Source: DASPKW01 sp038244055 (GTDB taxonomy: Bacteria; Planctomycetota; Phycisphaerae; Tepidisphaerales; Tepidisphaeraceae). Taken from it: a DNA stretch of 5,761 nucleotides. Below are positions 5,568 to 5,761 of this stretch, piece after piece. The notes under the pieces are model-generated. The model worked only from the letters and a program-made list of their open reading frames with translations, was not told the DNA's origin and did not search any database. The stretch lies in NCBI GenBank assembly GCA_038244055.1, contig JBBRTW010000456.1, positions 1-5,761 on the forward strand, given 5' to 3'. How positions within the stretch are numbered: the stretch's first letter is position 1; every line of letters begins with the position of its first letter. A program made the position numbers and the translations under genes.

Positions 5568-5582
5568 TGAAACATGAAACAT
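5568..5582. repeat. Short direct repeat TGAAACAT in the hypB 3' region
   Basis: TGAAACAT occurs at 5568-5575 and 5575-5582, sharing one base. GAAACATTG at 5576-5584 is repeated exactly at 5674-5682, just after the first REP-like palindrome. No T-rich terminator is visible directly after hypB. Confidence 0.45.
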
Positions 5583-5645
5583 TGTTATGCTGAAATCATC
5601 CGGGATTAGACGAAAGGGTCAGGAGGGCTCTGTCTCAATGCTTTC

Positions 5646-5674
5646 CCGTGACACGGCCGTCCCGGCCGTGCTGG
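5646..5674. repeat. REP-like palindrome, copy 1
   Basis: This 29-nt unit contains a hairpin with 8-bp arms, CACGGCCG (5652-5659) and CGGCCGTG (5663-5670), around a TCC loop. It is the inverted partner of 5728-5756, with 27 of 29 positions identical in that orientation. GC-rich palindromes of this kind, with either a GGCC or a GGGC stem, are scattered between genes in planctomycete and verrucomicrobial genomes (from memory, not checked). Confidence 0.75.
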
Positions 5675-5727
5675 AAACATTGAACTAAAAACTTCGGCGA
5701 ATTTGCGTCCTTTTCCACTCCATGTCG

Positions 5728-5756
5728 CCAGCACGGGCGGGACGCCCGTGTCACGG
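5728..5756. repeat. REP-like palindrome, copy 2 (inverted)
   Basis: The inverse copy has 8-bp arms CACGGGCG (5732-5739) and CGCCCGTG (5743-5750) around a GGA loop. The 53-nt spacer (5675-5727) separates it from copy 1, giving a BIME-like head-to-head pair that could also fold into one long stem. The window ends 5 nt later, so more copies may follow. The region 5555-5645 otherwise shows no gene. Confidence 0.75.
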
Positions 5757-5761
5757 TGGGG

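Noticed and set aside
5646..5761. CRISPR array
   Set aside because: Only two units, in inverted orientation, each a perfect GC hairpin with a 3-nt loop; no regular direct repeat-spacer pattern.

Overview
The window looks like a GC-rich bacterial chromosome, most probably a member of the Planctomycetota. The main reasons are an ECF-type sigma factor tail overlapping a Ser/Thr kinase that carries an anti-sigma-like zinc motif, an N-terminal CxC...CxxC zinc ribbon fused to a membrane protein, weak or absent ribosome binding sites on several genes, and REP-like GC palindromes between genes. This assignment is inference from gene style, not from a marker gene. All supported genes are on the + strand.

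Layout. (1) 1-264: C-terminal end of an ECF-like sigma factor, cut by the window edge. (2) 242-1936: transmembrane Ser/Thr kinase with an N-terminal HxxxCxxC motif, starting inside the sigma gene behind a strong Shine-Dalgarno sequence, so the two form a translationally coupled signalling pair. (3) 2028-2504: short beta-carbonic-anhydrase-like protein with all metal ligands. (4) 2690-4123: zinc ribbon, two membrane helices and an SPFH/Band 7 domain, with a good extended -10 promoter in front and a probable TTG start. (5) 4235-4618 hypA and 4877-5554 hypB: nickel-delivery proteins for [NiFe]-hydrogenase maturation (HypA/HypB can also feed urease). Between them lies an open frame that overlaps hypA by 17 nt and may encode a small protein. 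(6) 5555-5761: intergenic tail with short AT-rich direct repeats and two inverted copies of a 29-nt REP-like palindrome.

How the genes may work together. The sigma factor and kinase are probably one membrane-to-transcription signalling unit: a C-terminal extracytoplasmic domain senses, the kinase domain or zinc motif acts on the sigma factor. HypA and HypB act in sequence to insert Ni(II). The carbonic anhydrase-like and SPFH genes have no clear functional tie to either unit, and separate promoter candidates suggest independent transcription.

No defence system, CRISPR array, tRNA, rRNA or complete mobile element was seen. The most unusual observations are the compensatory base changes between the two terminal palindromes, the GC-skew reversal inside the kinase gene at its membrane-segment boundary, and the candidate small gene between hypA and hypB. 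I do not see a convincing wholly new system.
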